Below, piece by piece: positions 61,619 to 64,000 of a stretch of DNA of 64,000 bases. The position numbers and the translations under genes are program-made. The DNA is from Methylocapsa sp. D3K7 (lineage in GTDB: Bacteria > Pseudomonadota > Alphaproteobacteria > Rhizobiales > Beijerinckiaceae). The stretch covers positions 3,020,501-3,084,500 of the forward strand of contig NZ_CP123229.1 of assembly GCF_029855125.1 (NCBI RefSeq), given 5' to 3'. Positions within the stretch are counted from its first letter, which is position 1; each line of letters begins with the position of its first letter. A model generated the notes under the pieces. The model had not been told where the DNA came from, did not search any database, and worked only from the letters and a program-made list of their open reading frames with translations.

Positions 61619-62195
61619 CGTCATCCTCCTGATCCAGGCTGTATGCAGGGTGCGGCGGCTCTGGGACGGCATGCGCGATCCTGTTGCGCAGAGTCCGTAA
61701 CTGTTCCGTGGTGCGGCGGATTTCGGAGAGTGCTTGGGGTCCTTTCTGAATCTTCTTCAGCCTGTCAGTCGCGTTGCGTATAGTTGTCAACTCAGCGCTA
61801 TCGAGCTGAAAATTCGCGAGTTCGCGGACCGTTTGGGCGAGGCGCTCCAGATCGGCGATCTCCGGATGGAGCCGGGCTAGCTTTGTGACCGCTGTTTGCG
61901 CCCGGTTAACCACGGTTGCCTTTTGCCGTGCTTCGGCAGAGCCCTGCACTGCGACGCTGCGGATGATGCCGTCGACGGCAGGCATGAGCTTCCGCGGCAC
62001 GAGCGCGAGTTCAAGATCGAGTGCGCGCGCGAGCTCAACGAGGCTCGAGAGCTTAAGGTCCGAGCCGCCGCTCTCGATCTTGGAAATATGGCTCTGAGGG
62101 ACACCGATCTTAGCGCTGAGGTCCCGCTGGCTCAGACCTTTCGCCTCACGAGCCGCCTTGAGGGCCCCGATAATTTCTTCGTTCGCATAGTTCAT
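61611..62195 (-). CDS. hipB: HipB-type antitoxin/repressor
   Basis: 194 residues from ATG 62195. XRE helix-turn-helix (AREAKGLSQRDLSAKIGVPQSHISKIESG) at residues 12-60, then an unusually long helical C-terminal extension of about 120 residues (ordinary HipB is under 90). It should bind HipA and the TGATATG-N6-CATATCA sites upstream. ATG 62195 is preferred over TTG 62210 from the start of the HTH and lies inside operator 1. Confidence 0.88.
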   Translation of the reverse strand: MNYANEEIIGALKAAREAKGLSQRDLSAKIGVPQSHISKIESGGSDLKLSSLVELARALDLELALVPRKLMPAVDGIIRSVAVQGSAEARQKATVVNRAQTAVTKLARLHPEIADLERLAQTVRELANFQLDSAELTTIRNATDRLKKIQKGPQALSEIRRTTEQLRTLRNRIAHAVPEPPHPAYSLDQEDDDA

Positions 62196-62320
62196 GATAT
62201 GTCCTAGCATATCTAATTTTTAATTTGATATGCTAAAATATATCATACGTCGCTGCTGTATGCAAGATACGATATGCGCTAGCCGATCAAAATAGCTATA
62301 TGATATGTTTTTACATATCA
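62195..62320. promoter_or_regulatory. four HipB operator-like palindromes
   Basis: Consensus TGATATG-N6-CATATCA: site 1 at 62195-62214 (one mismatch), site 2 at 62226-62245 (one mismatch), site 3 at 62270-62289 (weaker) and site 4 at 62301-62320 (perfect). Starts are 31, 44 and 31 bases apart. They cover the hipB start and promoter and reach toward the divergent SIR2-APAZ gene. Confidence 0.75.
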
Positions 62321-62524
62321 AAGGCCTTCAACGGTACCCGCGTCGAGGTTTGAGTAAGGCGTCTTTTACTAAGTCAGGTTGGGCAACGCGCAATCTTCTC
62401 AAACCTTGAACGGAGATTGAACTTATCGGTTTTCCTTGTCGTGCCTGGTCTCCCACCGACTCCAGCGTTTTCCTCGAAGTATAGATATGGTATGTTTGAT
62501 TTCTTTTACCTCAGGATATAGCGT

Positions 62525-64000
62525 ATGAAGCGAATGTCTGTTGAACAGGCCACAGTTCAGATCTCGGAGACACCGTCCGCACTATCGGGGCAGACCGCCG
62601 AGAATCTTATCCTTTCGCTCGATGCTTTCGTCCGGTCATTCGGGGTCCAACGCTCACCCTTGGCCTTATTTCTCGGCGCCGGAGCGTCGACGACATCAGG
62701 CATCCCCTCGGCAGAAATGTGTATCTGGGAGTGGAAGCGACAAATCTTCCTGACCAACAACCCGGGCCTCGAAGATCAATTTGCCGAACTCTCCTTGGAA
62801 GGTGTCAGGCGTAAAATTCAGCATTGGCTGGACCGGCAGGGCGGCTATCCGAAAGAGCAGGCGTCCGAAGAGTATGGCTTCTATATCAAACGTTGCTTTC
62901 CCATCGCTTCCGATCGAAGCGCTTTCTTCCAACGGAAGGTCCGAGATGCTCAATCTCACATCGGCTACCGACTGCTCGGACACCTGGGAGAGGCGGATCT
63001 AATCCGCACTGTATGGTCCACTAACTTTGACGGCCTTCCGGCCCGTGCAGCCGCCGGTCGTAATCTTACAGTGCGTGAAGTTGGGATCGATAGCCAAAGC
63101 CGTATATCTCAAGTGCCAAGCACCGGCGAGTTGCTGTGCGTCTCGCTTCACGGCGACTACCGTTACGATGACCTGAAGAACACGCCTGAAGAGCTGCAGA
63201 CCCAAGAAGCTGCATTGCGGCAGGTCCTCGTCAACGACTTGCGCAACACTTCTCTGATCGTTTGTGGATATAGCGGGCGCGATCATTCTGTTATGGACGC
63301 GCTCGACGACGCTTACGCGCACGATGGCGCGGGGGTCCTTTACTGGTGTGGCTTTAGCGATCGTGACGTTCCTGAGAGGGTTGCTTCGCTCATACGAAAG
63401 GCACGCGCCAGCGGGAGACAAGCCTTCTACGTCCCCAGCATGGGGTTCGACGATCTCCTGACGAGACTTGTCTTGCACTGCCTTCAAGGGGAACGGCGCA
63501 AGGCTGCCAACGACTGTCTCGAAGAGTTTTCCTCCAATGATCTCGTCTCCCGCGAACCATTCCGGGTGCAAAAATTCCGGGCGAGCACACTCATTAAAAG
63601 CAACGCGTTTGCGATCGAATGCCCGGCAGAGGTTCTGCAGTTTGATTTGCAGCAATGGCCGCCAAATGGTGAGGTCACATCCCACATTCGCGAAAGGCTT
63701 GCTCAACGTGCGGCGGTGGCCCTGCCGTTCAAGGGCAAGGTCCTTGCTCTTGGAACCATTGACGAGATCAAGGAGGCATTCGGAGACAATATCAAGGGGC
63801 CGATTGAGAGAACGCCGATCACCCCCTCGGAACTACAATATGACGAAGGCGCCATAGTTTCGCTCTTGCGGCAGGCGCTGGTGCGCTCGATGGCTGACGT
63901 CGCGGGGCTCGCGACCGACGGGCGAAAGGAGATTTGGAAACTTACCCCTGACAAGAAAGTCGCTGATGACGGCAAGACTTATCAAGTGTTCTCATCGGTC
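62525..64000 (+). CDS. SIR2-APAZ protein, effector of a short-Argonaute (SPARSA) system, 3' end outside window
   Basis: 492 residues are visible and open to the window edge. The SIR2 NADase domain has LFLGAGASTTSGIP (residues 49-61), STNFDG with catalytic Asn 167, LHGDYRYDD with His 209, and CGYSGRD. From about residue 330 the sequence matches APAZ, the domain that mimics the Argonaute N-terminal half (FRVQKFRASTLIKSNAF, PFKGKVLALGTIDEIKEAFG, SLLRQALVRSMAD). In SPARSA this protein pairs with a short Argonaute and depletes NAD+ on sensing invader DNA. Start is ATG 62525 with AGGA ten bases before; ATG 62534 is possible. Divergent from hipBA. Confidence 0.8.
   Translation, partial: MKRMSVEQATVQISETPSALSGQTAENLILSLDAFVRSFGVQRSPLALFLGAGASTTSGIPSAEMCIWEWKRQIFLTNNPGLEDQFAELSLEGVRRKIQHWLDRQGGYPKEQASEEYGFYIKRCFPIASDRSAFFQRKVRDAQSHIGYRLLGHLGEADLIRTVWSTNFDGLPARAAAGRNLTVREVGIDSQSRISQVPSTGELLCVSLHGDYRYDDLKNTPEELQTQEAALRQVLVNDLRNTSLIVCGYSGRDHSVMDALDDAYAHDGAGVLYWCGFSDRDVPERVASLIRKARASGRQAFYVPSMGFDDLLTRLVLHCLQGERRKAANDCLEEFSSNDLVSREPFRVQKFRASTLIKSNAFAIECPAEVLQFDLQQWPPNGEVTSHIRERLAQRAAVALPFKGKVLALGTIDEIKEAFGDNIKGPIERTPITPSELQYDEGAIVSLLRQALVRSMADVAGLATDGRKEIWKLTPDKKVADDGKTYQVFSSV

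Overview
The window looks like chromosome from an alphaproteobacterium of the Hyphomicrobiales/Beijerinckiaceae type, possibly a methylotroph relative. The reasons are GC-rich codon use, a DUF1192 protein, an HWE-type sensor kinase, EcfG-like promoters (GGAAC-N16/17-CGTT), alphaproteobacterial PilZ and GGDEF-EAL architecture, and Rhizobiales-type mobilisation genes. The lineage is inferred from gene content. No rRNA or other taxonomic marker is present.

Bases 1-30600 read as core or long-resident chromosome: an rhlE-type helicase (cut by the window edge), a PilZ protein, a c-di-GMP GGDEF-EAL gene broken in its PAS domain, small secreted proteins, an emrA-emrB-nodT tripartite efflux operon, stress-type small proteins (PRC-barrel, Thivi_2564-like, DUF2383/PA2169-like) behind EcfG-like promoters, a glycosyltransferase/debranching-enzyme pair, a bo3-type quinol oxidase operon (cyoABCD), a receiver protein facing an HWE kinase, an SmbP-like protein, and a 46-bp perfect palindrome whose core is a parS (ParB) site. 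In the cyo operon, cyoD is fused in frame to a HlyD-type membrane fusion protein. Several genes here are interrupted by one frameshift or stop.

Bases 30600-57100 are a mosaic genomic island. Its left edge is a 3' tRNA-Phe fragment. A 3' tRNA-Gly fragment at 57054-57101 marks the right edge of an element carrying a tyrosine recombinase. Inside are a Fic protein, an orphan BrnA-like antitoxin, a COG1205-type helicase truncated by an IS3 element, a HigBA-like module with a decayed toxin, a tightly coupled mobilisation operon (SprT-like, VirD4/TraG coupling protein, J-domain protein, three small proteins), an ankyrin protein, MobC plus relaxase behind an oriT-like palindrome, an IS630 element, and a LysR/SDR/NTF2/methyltransferase/FMN-reductase cluster. 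An AbiEi-like/HipA fusion gene sits behind two 35-bp inverted repeats.

Bases 57100-64000 continue as accessory DNA: a membrane protein, a large membrane-anchored protein of unknown function, and a hipBA pair with four operator-like sites. Divergent from hipBA is a gene running off the right edge that encodes a SIR2-APAZ protein. It is most likely the NADase half of a short-Argonaute (SPARSA) defence system whose Argonaute should lie just outside the window.
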